Origin: Terrimicrobiaceae bacterium
GTDB lineage: Bacteria; Verrucomicrobiota; Verrucomicrobiia; Chthoniobacterales; Terrimicrobiaceae
NCBI GenBank assembly: GCA_023258235.1
Contig: JALQZP010000004.1
Location: 1 to 35,467, forward strand
DNA: 35,467 bases
Direction: 5' to 3'
Shown here: positions 18,498-28,167 of the stretch, piece by piece
How positions within the stretch are numbered: position 1 is the stretch's first letter
Layout of the letters: each line of letters begins with the position of its first letter
Program-made: the position numbers and the translations under genes
Notes under the pieces: generated by a model
The model's input: only the letters and a program-made list of their open reading frames with translations
Databases searched by the model: none
Told to the model about the DNA's origin: nothing

Positions 18498-19871
18498 ATG
18501 GAATTTGTAAACCTCACGCGACACACAGGGATTGGATCGAATTGCTACTGGCTGAGCGTGGGAGGTAAGAATATCATTCTCGATGCGGGCTCGGATCCCA
18601 AGATCGACGGCATCAACTCCACCCCCGATTTGCGTCCCCTGCCCCCCGGGACTGTCGATGCGATTATCATCACTCACGCCCATCAGGACCACATAGGTTC
18701 ATTGCCCGTGTTGACAAGACAGGAGCAGCGGTGCCCTGTTTTCATGACCCCGGCCACGGCGGCCATTTCCTCGATCATGCTCCACAATTCGGTGAATGTG
18801 ATGATGCGTCAACGGGAGGAACTCGGCCTGATGGAGTATCCCCTCTACACCCACCGTGGAGTGGATCTCTGCGCTCAGAGCTGGATCCACTGTGGACTCA
18901 GACAACGCTACAACCTCGTTGGGGAGCGTTCGGACAATGACGACGAGGTCACATTCGAGTTCTACAACGCCGGGCACATTCTCGGCTCCGTGGGAGTGCT
19001 TATCAGCTACAAAGGAAAATCGCTTTTCTACACAGGCGATGTGAATTTTGAGAACCAGACGCTGATGACCGGTGCGGAATTCCCCGAAGGCGGAGTCGAT
19101 TATTTGATTATGGAGACAACGCGGGGCGACTCTCCAGTGCCCGTTGGTTTTACCCGCGCCGGGGAGGAAGAACGCTTCGCCAGAGCCGTCAAGGAAGTGA
19201 TTTCGAGCGGCGGATCTTTAACCATCCCTGTATTCGCTTTGGGCAAGTCGCAAGAACTTCTAGCCATTCTGTGGAAAATGCGTCTACGCGGTGAGATTGG
19301 CCATGTGCCAGTTTATATCGGCGGACTGAGCGTGAAAATCACGACCGTGTATGATGCTTTTGCCGCCACCACACCTCGCAACCATCCGGAATTGCAACTC
19401 CTACAGGAAATGGCGCCTTATGTCCTTTCGGGCCGTGAGATCATGACCGCACAACCACGGAAAAAATGCATTTACGCCCTTTCAAGCGGCATGATGACAG
19501 AACACACACTTTCCAATATTTTTGCGCGCCGCGTCTTGGCCGATCCATCCCAAAACCTGTTTTTTGTGGGATATTCGGATCCCGACTCGCCTGCCGGAAA
19601 GATCCGCAAGGCCAATTCAGGAGATGAAGTTCTCCTTGATAAAGAGTTTCCACCCGTACCACTGAGGTGCCGCGTGGAGGAGTTCAGCTTCAGTGCCCAC
19701 TCGAACCGGGATATGCTCCGCAATTATGTCCTTTTTCTCAAGCCCTCAAAAATCATCCTCGTCCACGGAGACAGCCCCGCACTCGAGTGGTTTCAGTTGG
19801 CGCTCTTCAAGGAATTAGAGGGCGCAGAGGTGATCTTGCCGGATATAGGAACCAAATGCACCCTTTCCTGA
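18498..19871 (+). CDS. Beta-CASP metallo-beta-lactamase fold protein (putative RNA-processing exonuclease)
   Basis: THAHQDHIGSLP zinc motif, AGHILGSVGV, YTGDVNFENQTL, C-terminal EEFSFSAHSNRDML and ILVHGD. Confidence 0.85.
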   Translation: MEFVNLTRHTGIGSNCYWLSVGGKNIILDAGSDPKIDGINSTPDLRPLPPGTVDAIIITHAHQDHIGSLPVLTRQEQRCPVFMTPATAAISSIMLHNSVNVMMRQREELGLMEYPLYTHRGVDLCAQSWIHCGLRQRYNLVGERSDNDDEVTFEFYNAGHILGSVGVLISYKGKSLFYTGDVNFENQTLMTGAEFPEGGVDYLIMETTRGDSPVPVGFTRAGEEERFARAVKEVISSGGSLTIPVFALGKSQELLAILWKMRLRGEIGHVPVYIGGLSVKITTVYDAFAATTPRNHPELQLLQEMAPYVLSGREIMTAQPRKKCIYALSSGMMTEHTLSNIFARRVLADPSQNLFFVGYSDPDSPAGKIRKANSGDEVLLDKEFPPVPLRCRVEEFSFSAHSNRDMLRNYVLFLKPSKIILVHGDSPALEWFQLALFKELEGAEVILPDIGTKCTLS

Positions 19872-21740
19872 TTCACCGCTGGCATCCGGCCTCTCCAAAA
19901 GTTGACGCTCCTCAGGACGAAGATTGCTGACATCGATGGTCGCGGCTAATTCAGCAGCCTCCTTATTGCGCCCGAGAGCGAACAGCACAGCCACTCTAAC
20001 CGCCTTCCACTGGGGCGGCGCGGTCTTCCACAAGACCATCTTTCCATCATAAAGCGAAGCCGCCTTTGAAAATTCGCCGGATTTGTAGTATGCGAGTGCC
20101 GCAACGCTGATCGCAGCCAACGAATTGGGATCTTTAGCGAGAATTTCTCTCGAAACCTCCCCTGCCTCCTCAAGATTGTTGCCGGACAACAGGCAAAGGT
20201 AGGCGTAGTCGGATCGCGCTTCCTGAAAATTTGGAAAGGACTCGAGCATTTCGGAATAAACAGGAAGCAATTCGGCAGCGGAAGCCGCCTTGGGAGTAAA
20301 TCGAATCAACCCAAGAAAGCCTTGAATAGCTGTATCTGGGCGGCGCGCCAGAGTCCAAAAAGCCTTTAGACCTTCCTTAATGTTGCCCGATTTGATGGCA
20401 TACGCAGCAATAAACAAAGCTCCTTCGGGTTTTTCATAAACAAGGTTGCGGTGCATTTCCCGCCAAGCCTCTTCCGCCTTGACTTTGTCGCCTGTTTTTT
20501 CAGCCGAGCGAGCCAGTAAGAGGGAACGAAGCGTTTCGGAAAGACCAACAAGGCTATCCGTGTCAAGCATGGCGAAAATCTCCGGCCAGCGATTCTGGGC
20601 CGCCATGGCATCGAGATAAATGAGAAGCCAAGTCGAGGAGGACAAGGCCCGTTCCTTGCCAATAAAATCGATCACTTCTTGATAAGCCTTGCGCTTGTTC
20701 AACCAACGAGCGAACGCAATCTCTTCATCCGGATTGCCGTTGGAACGAACACGACGCAGCTCCTCTATCACGGCCTGGGTTCTCGCAGGGTTCTCCTTGA
20801 TCCGAAGATCAGCTACAATAAGAGCGTCGTTGGCATTTCGCAAAGGATGAGCGGCCAACTGATCGCCTAGACCTTTCATCACGGTACCGCTTGGCATTGC
20901 ACCATCGAGGTGTAATTTCGCAAGCAAGCGAAGGGATGCGATGCCGCTTGCGCTGGGAGATGCAGCTAAGGGAGTCAGAATCGCCTCTGCAGCGTGGGGA
21001 TCGACCTTCAATATCAACCCCGCCAAAGCGAGACGCAGCTTTTCTGCATCCGCCATATCAAGGTCGGGCAGGGACTTTTTCGCAAGAGCAATAACATTGG
21101 CGATTTTATTTTCCATCGCGAGCAATTGCATCTCCAAAATGGTGATCTCCACCGTCCGCTTGCCTGTTATCTTCTTGAACGCGGCGCGAGCGGTTTTTCT
21201 GTTTCCCGACTTGAGCGCCTGTTGCGCGAGCTCAATCAACTCGTCCCTGTTGGCCTCATTTTTGTGGGCCAGAATTTCCAAGGCATTGATCGATGAGGGA
21301 TCACCCATGCGGGCATTCAATAGACGACCTAGCCGAAAGATATCCTCATCGTTCGGAGCGATCAAAACGGCACGACGCATCAGCATCAGAGCCCCGCTTT
21401 CGTCGCCCTTATCCCAAGCGACTGAAGCTTGATGTGCAAAATCCCTGGCCCGCCAGATTTTGAGAACGCTATAGACAGGAGGGATCACGGTCCAAACCAG
21501 AGCAGCCAGGATAAAAGCTCCCAAGAGGATACGGACTCGAATGTCCGCGAGCACTTCGATCCATCGTTCGCGGAAAGAGGGCGGCACCTCGTCGGTATCG
21601 TAGTCCGGCAAGAAATCACTTTTCCCCTCCCCCACTTGAACATCGTCTTGTTGCGACAGGCCCTTCTGCGAGCGAATGCGGGCGCTACTTCTTTTGCCAG
21701 AAGGAAGTCCAGCGGTCGGGTCTTCAGGCTCCTCGCTCAT
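19815..21740 (-). CDS. TPR-rich membrane-anchored protein in the exosortase operon
   Basis: 641 aa: acidic N-terminus, TM IRILLGAFILAALVWTVIPPVYSVL, then helical repeats. Start codon overlaps the exosortase stop by 4 bp. Confidence 0.75.
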   Translation of the reverse strand: MSEEPEDPTAGLPSGKRSSARIRSQKGLSQQDDVQVGEGKSDFLPDYDTDEVPPSFRERWIEVLADIRVRILLGAFILAALVWTVIPPVYSVLKIWRARDFAHQASVAWDKGDESGALMLMRRAVLIAPNDEDIFRLGRLLNARMGDPSSINALEILAHKNEANRDELIELAQQALKSGNRKTARAAFKKITGKRTVEITILEMQLLAMENKIANVIALAKKSLPDLDMADAEKLRLALAGLILKVDPHAAEAILTPLAASPSASGIASLRLLAKLHLDGAMPSGTVMKGLGDQLAAHPLRNANDALIVADLRIKENPARTQAVIEELRRVRSNGNPDEEIAFARWLNKRKAYQEVIDFIGKERALSSSTWLLIYLDAMAAQNRWPEIFAMLDTDSLVGLSETLRSLLLARSAEKTGDKVKAEEAWREMHRNLVYEKPEGALFIAAYAIKSGNIKEGLKAFWTLARRPDTAIQGFLGLIRFTPKAASAAELLPVYSEMLESFPNFQEARSDYAYLCLLSGNNLEEAGEVSREILAKDPNSLAAISVAALAYYKSGEFSKAASLYDGKMVLWKTAPPQWKAVRVAVLFALGRNKEAAELAATIDVSNLRPEERQLLERPDASGESGKGAFGSYIRQDHLCAL

Positions 21741-23329
21741 GGTTTATTTTGGAGGTTTGCATCCTTTCGGATCAGGGTTGACTGAAGAAATGTCCGAAGA
21801 GATTCCGTTGCTTGATCGACATCCGTGATATCCCATACGGCTGCTTCGATCAAACGCTGACCACGATTGCGCACACCCTCCCGAACCGCACGCCACCGTC
21901 CCGCTAGAGTATAGGCAAAAGCGCGCGAACGACCTTCACCCGCCTTTTCGCCATCAGCCAGAATCGCATGATAAACCAAAACATGGCGCCCTCGATCCGT
22001 GAAAAGAAAAACCCGAAAATAAACCGGAATGCCATCGACCTCGATCAACCGGGGATCAAGTTGCTTCACCAAAACCATACCGATACTTGAAAGACAGGTC
22101 TGAGGATCATGAATACTCACGGCTTGTATCGCCGACCTCCCGGCAGGCCACCGTAAATAAAAAAACTGCCAAATATGCTGGTTGCGATCAACGAAGCGTT
22201 CGGAGAATCCCTCGGGGAAAAAAAGCATTCGCCTTGTTCGGTCGGAGATCGTTTGTACCTTCGTGCCGCGCGTTCCGGAAACGATTGTCCATGCTGCGTC
22301 CGACCCTTGATGAACCTCGTGAAGGCGGTACCAGAGTTCCGTTCCGCCCAACGAAACCACCCCGAGTATAATCCAGGCCAGAGCGGCGCGCTGAATAAGG
22401 GGAGAGAAGATCACTCGATCCGGGACGGAATCCAGTGGCGCCGACACTTCCCTCTGACGCGATGATCTTTTCCTCTGGTAGGCCAGAGCAAGCGTCCATA
22501 GCCCCCCCATCGTGAAAGCGAGAATCAAGTAGCCAGCCAAATCATGCCATTTTTCTACGGCGGATACGCCTTTCACCGAAGCCAGAATGGAAAGCCCGGA
22601 GGCTCTTAAAAAGTTGCCGAAAAGCGCTAGGGCGAACGCCGCAAAAACAAGGACACCTCTTGAAAAAAATCCAAACCTGAAAACCTCACCTAAAAAAAAA
22701 GCGGCCATGATGCCACTCTGAAGGGAGCGAACTCCACTACACGCTTCCTCGATTCCTACCGTTCCCGAAGGAAGTGCTATGAGGTTTCCCTGACGCATAG
22801 CCTCAAACCCACACCAGTGAAGCATCTCGAGCACGGCGATGGCGTTTTTTTGCATCAACCAACCCATGATTGCGTTTTCGGCGTTTCGAGGCCAAGGGAC
22901 GGCAATCAGAAAAAAGGTAACGGGAAAAACGAAGTGACGCACCCACGCGAGCCCCCCCATCCACCTCAACAGCGCCAAAGTGAAGCCGATTGCAAAAAAA
23001 GCCCCAAGTAGACCGAGGACGCGCCATTCGGGATTAGCCTCGAAAATCAGCGGTAAAAAAGCGAGTGGTACTCCAAAACCAGCCAACACCGCGACAGACG
23101 CAGGTCCCTCTTCAGGTATCTGGGCGGGACGATCTCTCCATCGCATCTGAAAAAGCGCCATGCACAGGATAGGGACTAAAAAACCGTAACTGTATTGCGA
23201 ATCGATCTCCCAATCATTCCAAAGCATCCGAATCGAGATCCACCAAGCTAGCAAGACAGCCCCAAGGATCAGCCAAGGTTGGCTTTTTTCTACCTCACCG
23301 GAAGCGGCGTCAGAGGGAAAGCTATTCAC
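21737..23329 (-). CDS. Exosortase with EpsI-like C-terminal region (GTG start)
   Basis: Polytopic protein with GIEEACSGVRSLQSG (Cys197), FGNFLRASGLSI (Arg242) and EKWHDLAGYLIL (His262), the exosortase Cys/Arg/His set. The C-terminal ~215 aa contains IHDPQTCLSSIGMVLV, resembling EpsI/DUF3485. Confidence 0.88.
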   Translation of the reverse strand: MNSFPSDAASGEVEKSQPWLILGAVLLAWWISIRMLWNDWEIDSQYSYGFLVPILCMALFQMRWRDRPAQIPEEGPASVAVLAGFGVPLAFLPLIFEANPEWRVLGLLGAFFAIGFTLALLRWMGGLAWVRHFVFPVTFFLIAVPWPRNAENAIMGWLMQKNAIAVLEMLHWCGFEAMRQGNLIALPSGTVGIEEACSGVRSLQSGIMAAFFLGEVFRFGFFSRGVLVFAAFALALFGNFLRASGLSILASVKGVSAVEKWHDLAGYLILAFTMGGLWTLALAYQRKRSSRQREVSAPLDSVPDRVIFSPLIQRAALAWIILGVVSLGGTELWYRLHEVHQGSDAAWTIVSGTRGTKVQTISDRTRRMLFFPEGFSERFVDRNQHIWQFFYLRWPAGRSAIQAVSIHDPQTCLSSIGMVLVKQLDPRLIEVDGIPVYFRVFLFTDRGRHVLVYHAILADGEKAGEGRSRAFAYTLAGRWRAVREGVRNRGQRLIEAAVWDITDVDQATESLRTFLQSTLIRKDANLQNKP

Positions 23330-23355
23330 ACGGAATCCCTGAGAGAATCAACTCC

Positions 23356-24828
23356 CTACCTCCCTTTCCCAAAAAACATGACATGCAATGTCTTGAGGAC
23401 CACCGTGGCATCCAAAGCCAGAGAGAAATGCCGGATGTAGTAAAGGTCATACATGAGCTTTTCCATGGTGTCCTCGATGCTGGATCCATAGGGGAAGTTG
23501 ACTTGGGCCCATCCTGTAATGCCCGGCCGCACCAAATGGCGGAAGTGATAATAAGGAATCGCGACTTCGTAACGTTCGACACATTTGATCCACTCCGCAC
23601 GAGGTCCGATGAGACTCATTTCGCCGCGCAGCACATTCCAAAGCTGCGGCAACTCATCGAGACGTGAAACGCGCAACCAGTGTCCGAGCTTGGTGACACG
23701 CGGGTCACCCTCCACGGTGTATAGTCCCTTAAATTCACTACCCACATCCATCGTTCGAAATTTGTAAAGCGTGAAGAGACTTCCATGCTGTCCAACACGC
23801 GTCTGGCTGAAAATGATCGGCCCTCGGCGCTCCATTTTGATCAATAAAGCCACAATCGCCATGACCGGAGAAAGGACAAGAAGTGTGATCGCAGCTACAA
23901 AGACATCAAAGACCCGCTTGAGCGAAGCAAACGGAGAATGCTGCACAAGTTGAAAACCAGAATCCAAAGGCCAAGTACGGCTTAGCAAATCAGGAGGCAT
24001 TTTCTGCCAATACGCCTCGAAAAACGAGTGCATCGTGTAAACAGGGAGTTCCTGAAAGTGAACAGCCACTAGGGATGTCAGGATTTCATTTTGGATGCTT
24101 TCTGTGGAGCATGCCAAAAGGATACCTTCGTGTTCGAGGTGGATGTTATCCTCCAAGGTTTTGAGCACGTCAGAGGCGAGCGACTCGAAAACCGGGGTGC
24201 CTGGGCCGGCCACATGAGACCCCAACGCCGATTCACTGATAGCAAAAAAATGCAATTTGTGCCTCAGCTTGTTCGCCGTGTAATTTTTATAAAACCTCTC
24301 AGCCGATTCAGGATCGCTGATCACGAGTAACCGGCGACTCGATCTGGATCCCATCGCCGTGGAATACAAAAACCTCCTCTGCAAAAGAGTGAGAATCGAG
24401 AATCCCAGAAAGGAAAAACCGAAAATCGCGCGACTGGAAGCGATCTTACCGCCAAACGATGCCACAATATAAACGGCAAAGGCCGAGGCTAGAAAGGAAA
24501 TCAGGCACGCAATCAAATGCTCGCTCGAATACCCTAACGATTTCATCTCCGACCGAGGGTCATAGGCCCCGATCAAGCTCAAGGTGAACACGGAAATCAA
24601 TAACGGGAGTAAAAGATCGGCCCATTCATAGCGATTAAACTCACCAGTTAACTCAGTGATACCAAGATACATGCCAAGCCATATCCCGCAATCAATGATA
24701 AGCAGAACTACCATCAAAAACCTCTCACGCGAGGACCCTCTGACCACCCTCAATCCTCGGGGAAAGAGAGCCGTTGGCCTTAAAATATCTGTGATTTGAT
24801 CCGTTACTGGAAGGGTTTCAGGAACCAT
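23356..24828 (-). CDS. Exopolysaccharide-type polyprenyl-phosphate sugar transferase
   Basis: Several N-terminal TMs, then KRVFDVFVAAITLLVLSPVMAIVALLIKMERRGPIIFSQTRVGQHGSLFTLYKFRTM...SRLDELPQLWNVLRGEMSLIGPRAE...VRPGITGWAQVNFPYG. Confidence 0.93.
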   Translation of the reverse strand: MVPETLPVTDQITDILRPTALFPRGLRVVRGSSRERFLMVVLLIIDCGIWLGMYLGITELTGEFNRYEWADLLLPLLISVFTLSLIGAYDPRSEMKSLGYSSEHLIACLISFLASAFAVYIVASFGGKIASSRAIFGFSFLGFSILTLLQRRFLYSTAMGSRSSRRLLVISDPESAERFYKNYTANKLRHKLHFFAISESALGSHVAGPGTPVFESLASDVLKTLEDNIHLEHEGILLACSTESIQNEILTSLVAVHFQELPVYTMHSFFEAYWQKMPPDLLSRTWPLDSGFQLVQHSPFASLKRVFDVFVAAITLLVLSPVMAIVALLIKMERRGPIIFSQTRVGQHGSLFTLYKFRTMDVGSEFKGLYTVEGDPRVTKLGHWLRVSRLDELPQLWNVLRGEMSLIGPRAEWIKCVERYEVAIPYYHFRHLVRPGITGWAQVNFPYGSSIEDTMEKLMYDLYYIRHFSLALDATVVLKTLHVMFFGKGR

Positions 24829-24857
24829 CTGGTTGTCTGGGGTGAAACAGGTTGAAA

Positions 24858-24874
24858 GCTAGAGAGAATCTAGC
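24858..24874. repeat. Inverted repeat upstream of the sugar transferase/exosortase operon
   Basis: GCTAGA-GAGAA-TCTAGC, perfect 6-bp arms, about 30 bp upstream of the sugar transferase ATG. Confidence 0.4.
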
Positions 24875-24946
24875 GCGAAGGGTTTTATTGTAAAGTGCTC
24901 TTTGCTTGGGAGCCTAGAGTGGATTCTTAAAAGTTGGCCAAGCTTC

Positions 24947-26668
24947 TCATTTCTCAATGAGACTGCTCCGGCAAAGTTCCGCGTAGAGTCCGCCCTGCGA
25001 AAGAAGCTCCTCATGGCGGCCCCGCTCAGTGATACGACCCCGCTCCAAAACCAGAATCTGGTCGGCATGGCGCACCGTCGAAAGCCGATGCGCGATCACA
25101 AAACTGGTACGCTTTTCCATCAGGTGATCCAAGGCTTCTTGGATGAGCTTCTCGGTCGATGTGTCCACACTCGCGGTGGCCTCATCCAAAATCAGGATGG
25201 GCGGGTTTTTAAGAAGGGCGCGGGCGATGGAGAGACGCTGCTTCTCGCCGACACTCAGTTTCACACCACGCTCGCCAAGCGGGGTATGCAACCCCTCGGG
25301 TAAACGCCGAATGAAATCCACCGCATTCGCCGCACGAAGAGCCTCCCACATTTCATCCTCGCAGGCATCAGGCTTCCCGATGCGCAGATTTTCCGCCGTG
25401 GTGCCGTTGAACAAAAAACTCTCCTGTGTGACCACGGCGATATGATGCCTCAAATGCCGTCGGGGCATCGCCCGCAAGGGAACGCCATCGATTGCGATCG
25501 CTCCGCTGGTGAATTCGTAAAAACGTACAAGCAAATTCACGATGGTGGATTTTCCGGCACCCGTGGGCCCGACCAAAGCAACCATCGATCCGGCTGGAAC
25601 ATCGATTTGAATATCGTGCAGCACAGGGAGCTTCGGGTCATAGGCAAAACCCACATTCTGATAAACAACATGCCCCCGAATACGGTGGCATAAAGCTCCT
25701 TCGCTCTCGTCCCGCTCCACTTCGGCATCCATGATCTCAAATACCCGATCGCCGGCGGCACGGCCGGACTGAAAGATTTGATTGAGCTGGTGCAGGCGAC
25801 CGACAGGTTCGTAGAGATAACGCACAAGGACAAAAAAGGCGACGAGGGCACCGATTTCCATTCCCCCGCGCAGAACCTGAGCGGTTCCAAATCCAGCCAC
25901 CATCAGCAAACCGGCCGAAGACAAAAACTCCATGCCTGGCTGGTAAAGCGCCCAAGCTTTCATCACAGTGAGCGTTTCCTTCCGCACCTTGTTACTCGCC
26001 GCATCGAAGCGTATATGCTCCCGTTCCTCGCTCGTGTACGTTTTGATCTGGCGAATGCCGGCAATGTTGTCGTGTAGGAGGGAATTGAGTTCCGAAACCG
26101 CCTTGCGCTGACGCCGGTAGCGCGAGCGCGCCGTAAGCGTGTAGGCCAAAGCCCCAGCCGCCAAGAGCGGGATGGGAGAAAGCGCTGCAAGCGTGAGCAT
26201 CGGGCTGTAGGATATCATGAGCGCGCTGACGATAAGGATTTGAAGGAGGGCGACAGTTCCCTGCTCAATGCCATCGATCAAAACCCGCTCCACACTCGTA
26301 ACGTCCTCGACCAACCGGGTCATAATGTCACCGGTCGCACGATTATCGAACCACTGCAGGGGCAACTTTTGAATGTGTGCGTAAAGCTCGCTGCGAAGAT
26401 CAAAAATCACATGCTGCTCGAAGTGATTGTTGAAAATAATTCGCAGAGAATTGAGAAGGTTCTGGGCAAAAAAGGCGGCGAAGCCGAGGCAAACCAGCGG
26501 AAAGAGCAATTCCGGACGATTTTTTCCGATTACCTGATCGACGATCTGTTGGGTAACGGCCGGAAACACCACGACCATTAGTGTTCCCATCAAAGCACAA
26601 AACAGCGTGGCAAATGCCAACAAGGGATACCGTCGCACATACGGAAAAACACGAATGAAAACCTGCAT
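24947..26668 (-). CDS. MsbA-like ABC exporter (fused membrane and ATPase domains)
   Basis: TM domain followed by GPTGAGKSTIVNLL, LSVGEKQRLSIARALL, ILILDEATASVDT. ATG at 26668 (MQVFIRVFPYVRRYP) preferred over the ORF-track start at 26908. Confidence 0.9.
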   Translation of the reverse strand: MQVFIRVFPYVRRYPLLAFATLFCALMGTLMVVVFPAVTQQIVDQVIGKNRPELLFPLVCLGFAAFFAQNLLNSLRIIFNNHFEQHVIFDLRSELYAHIQKLPLQWFDNRATGDIMTRLVEDVTSVERVLIDGIEQGTVALLQILIVSALMISYSPMLTLAALSPIPLLAAGALAYTLTARSRYRRQRKAVSELNSLLHDNIAGIRQIKTYTSEEREHIRFDAASNKVRKETLTVMKAWALYQPGMEFLSSAGLLMVAGFGTAQVLRGGMEIGALVAFFVLVRYLYEPVGRLHQLNQIFQSGRAAGDRVFEIMDAEVERDESEGALCHRIRGHVVYQNVGFAYDPKLPVLHDIQIDVPAGSMVALVGPTGAGKSTIVNLLVRFYEFTSGAIAIDGVPLRAMPRRHLRHHIAVVTQESFLFNGTTAENLRIGKPDACEDEMWEALRAANAVDFIRRLPEGLHTPLGERGVKLSVGEKQRLSIARALLKNPPILILDEATASVDTSTEKLIQEALDHLMEKRTSFVIAHRLSTVRHADQILVLERGRITERGRHEELLSQGGLYAELCRSSLIEK

Positions 26669-26796
26669 AGGCCCAACTATCTCAACCTCGCGCCAATGTG
26701 ACAACCCCGCTCTGCCCTGCGGAATTTTGCCCCCCTTGTTCAAAATCGGCCAAAGCAGGGTTGATGCCGCCACGGGATTTGATTTACTGGCAATGG

Positions 26797-28161
26797 ATGT
26801 CTCCCACACTGCTGATTGTCGATGATGAGAAAAACACGCGTGACGGATTGCGCAACGCGCTCTCGGATGCGTTTGAGGTTTACGTGGCGGCGGATGTGGA
26901 TGGCGCACTGCAAACCATCGAAAGTGTGCCGGCAGATGTGATCCTCACCGATCTGAAACTGGGAGGTGCCGATGGCATGTCGCTCATCCAGTCTGTTATG
27001 AAGCGGCCAACCCCGCCCATCTGCATCATGATGACCGCGTATGGGTCGGTGGATACCGCTGTCGAAGCAATGAAACACGGCGCCTATGATTTTGTGACCA
27101 AGCCCGTGAATATCGACCGCTTGGAAATGCTCATCAAACGGGCCATCCGGGAGAGAAACACATCCCTCGAAAACAAAGAACTGCGATCCAAAGTCGAACG
27201 CCAGTTCAAGATTGAGGGTATGATCGGGCACTCGCCGGTGATGACGGAGGTCTTTGAAACGATCAAGCAGGTCGCCCCTTCCCGGGCCACAGTGCTCATT
27301 CAAGGGGAAAGCGGTACGGGCAAGGAACTGGCGGCTCATGCCATCCACCACCTCAGCCAGCGGGCTAAAGAAAAATTTGTCGCGGTGCACTGCGCCGCGC
27401 TGACTCCCGAGTTGCTCGCCAGCGAACTTTTCGGCCACGAGAAGGGTGCTTTCACCGGGGCCCACGAGCGAAGGATCGGCCGCTTTGAACAAGCTGCAGG
27501 AGGCACTTTATTTTTGGATGAAATCGGTGAGATCGACCTCAGCACGCAGGTCAAAATTCTACGTGTTCTCGGTGAGCGAACCTTTGAGCGGGTGGGCGGC
27601 GCGGAAACCCTCTCTGCCGATGTGCGACTCATCGCCGCGACCAACAAGGATCTCGCGCAACTCGTTGCGGAGGGCAAATTCCGCGAAGACCTTTTTTTCC
27701 GCCTTCATGTGGTTCCCCTCACCATGCCGCCCCTTCGCGACCGGAAGGTGGATATCCCCATGCTGGTGGAATCCTTTCTCAAGGAATCGGCATTGGAAAA
27801 TTCCAAACCCCACCGCGAACTCGCTCCAGAGGCAATGGCACGGATTCTCGATTACGATTGGCCGGGCAACGTCCGGGAGTTGCGAACCGCGATCGAGCAT
27901 GGCGTAGTGATGTCCACCAGCGGGCAGATCGGGCTTCGCGACTTGCCATCCTCGCTTCGAGGAAATGCTTCACAACAAATTCCGTCTCCTGCTCTTTCAG
28001 GCTTAAATCTCCGCGATACGGAAACAAACCTCATCCTGAAGGCGCTCGAAAGCTGTGGAGGCAACCGCAGCGAAGCCGCTGAAAAACTCGGCATCAGCCG
28101 CCGCACGCTCCATCGCCGCCTCAATGAAATGCAACTTTTTAAAAGAGCCGGTAAAATTTAA
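26797..28161 (+). CDS. NtrC-family sigma-54-dependent response regulator
   Basis: Receiver domain LLIVDDEKNTRDGL...VILTDLKLGG...MTAYGSVDTAVEAMK; AAA+ domain GESGTGKE, GAFTGA, GGTLFLDEIGE; Fis-type HTH NRSEAAEKLGISRRTLHRRL. ATG 26797 chosen from the receiver boundary. Confidence 0.93.
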   Translation: MSPTLLIVDDEKNTRDGLRNALSDAFEVYVAADVDGALQTIESVPADVILTDLKLGGADGMSLIQSVMKRPTPPICIMMTAYGSVDTAVEAMKHGAYDFVTKPVNIDRLEMLIKRAIRERNTSLENKELRSKVERQFKIEGMIGHSPVMTEVFETIKQVAPSRATVLIQGESGTGKELAAHAIHHLSQRAKEKFVAVHCAALTPELLASELFGHEKGAFTGAHERRIGRFEQAAGGTLFLDEIGEIDLSTQVKILRVLGERTFERVGGAETLSADVRLIAATNKDLAQLVAEGKFREDLFFRLHVVPLTMPPLRDRKVDIPMLVESFLKESALENSKPHRELAPEAMARILDYDWPGNVRELRTAIEHGVVMSTSGQIGLRDLPSSLRGNASQQIPSPALSGLNLRDTETNLILKALESCGGNRSEAAEKLGISRRTLHRRLNEMQLFKRAGKI

Positions 28162-28167
28162 GCCCGA

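Noticed and set aside
26681-26696. Possible sigma-54 promoter upstream of the ABC exporter (minus strand TTGGCGCGAGGTTGAG)
   Set aside because: Spacing between the TGGC and TTG elements is one nt short, the -12 GC is missing, and it lies too close to the ATG.
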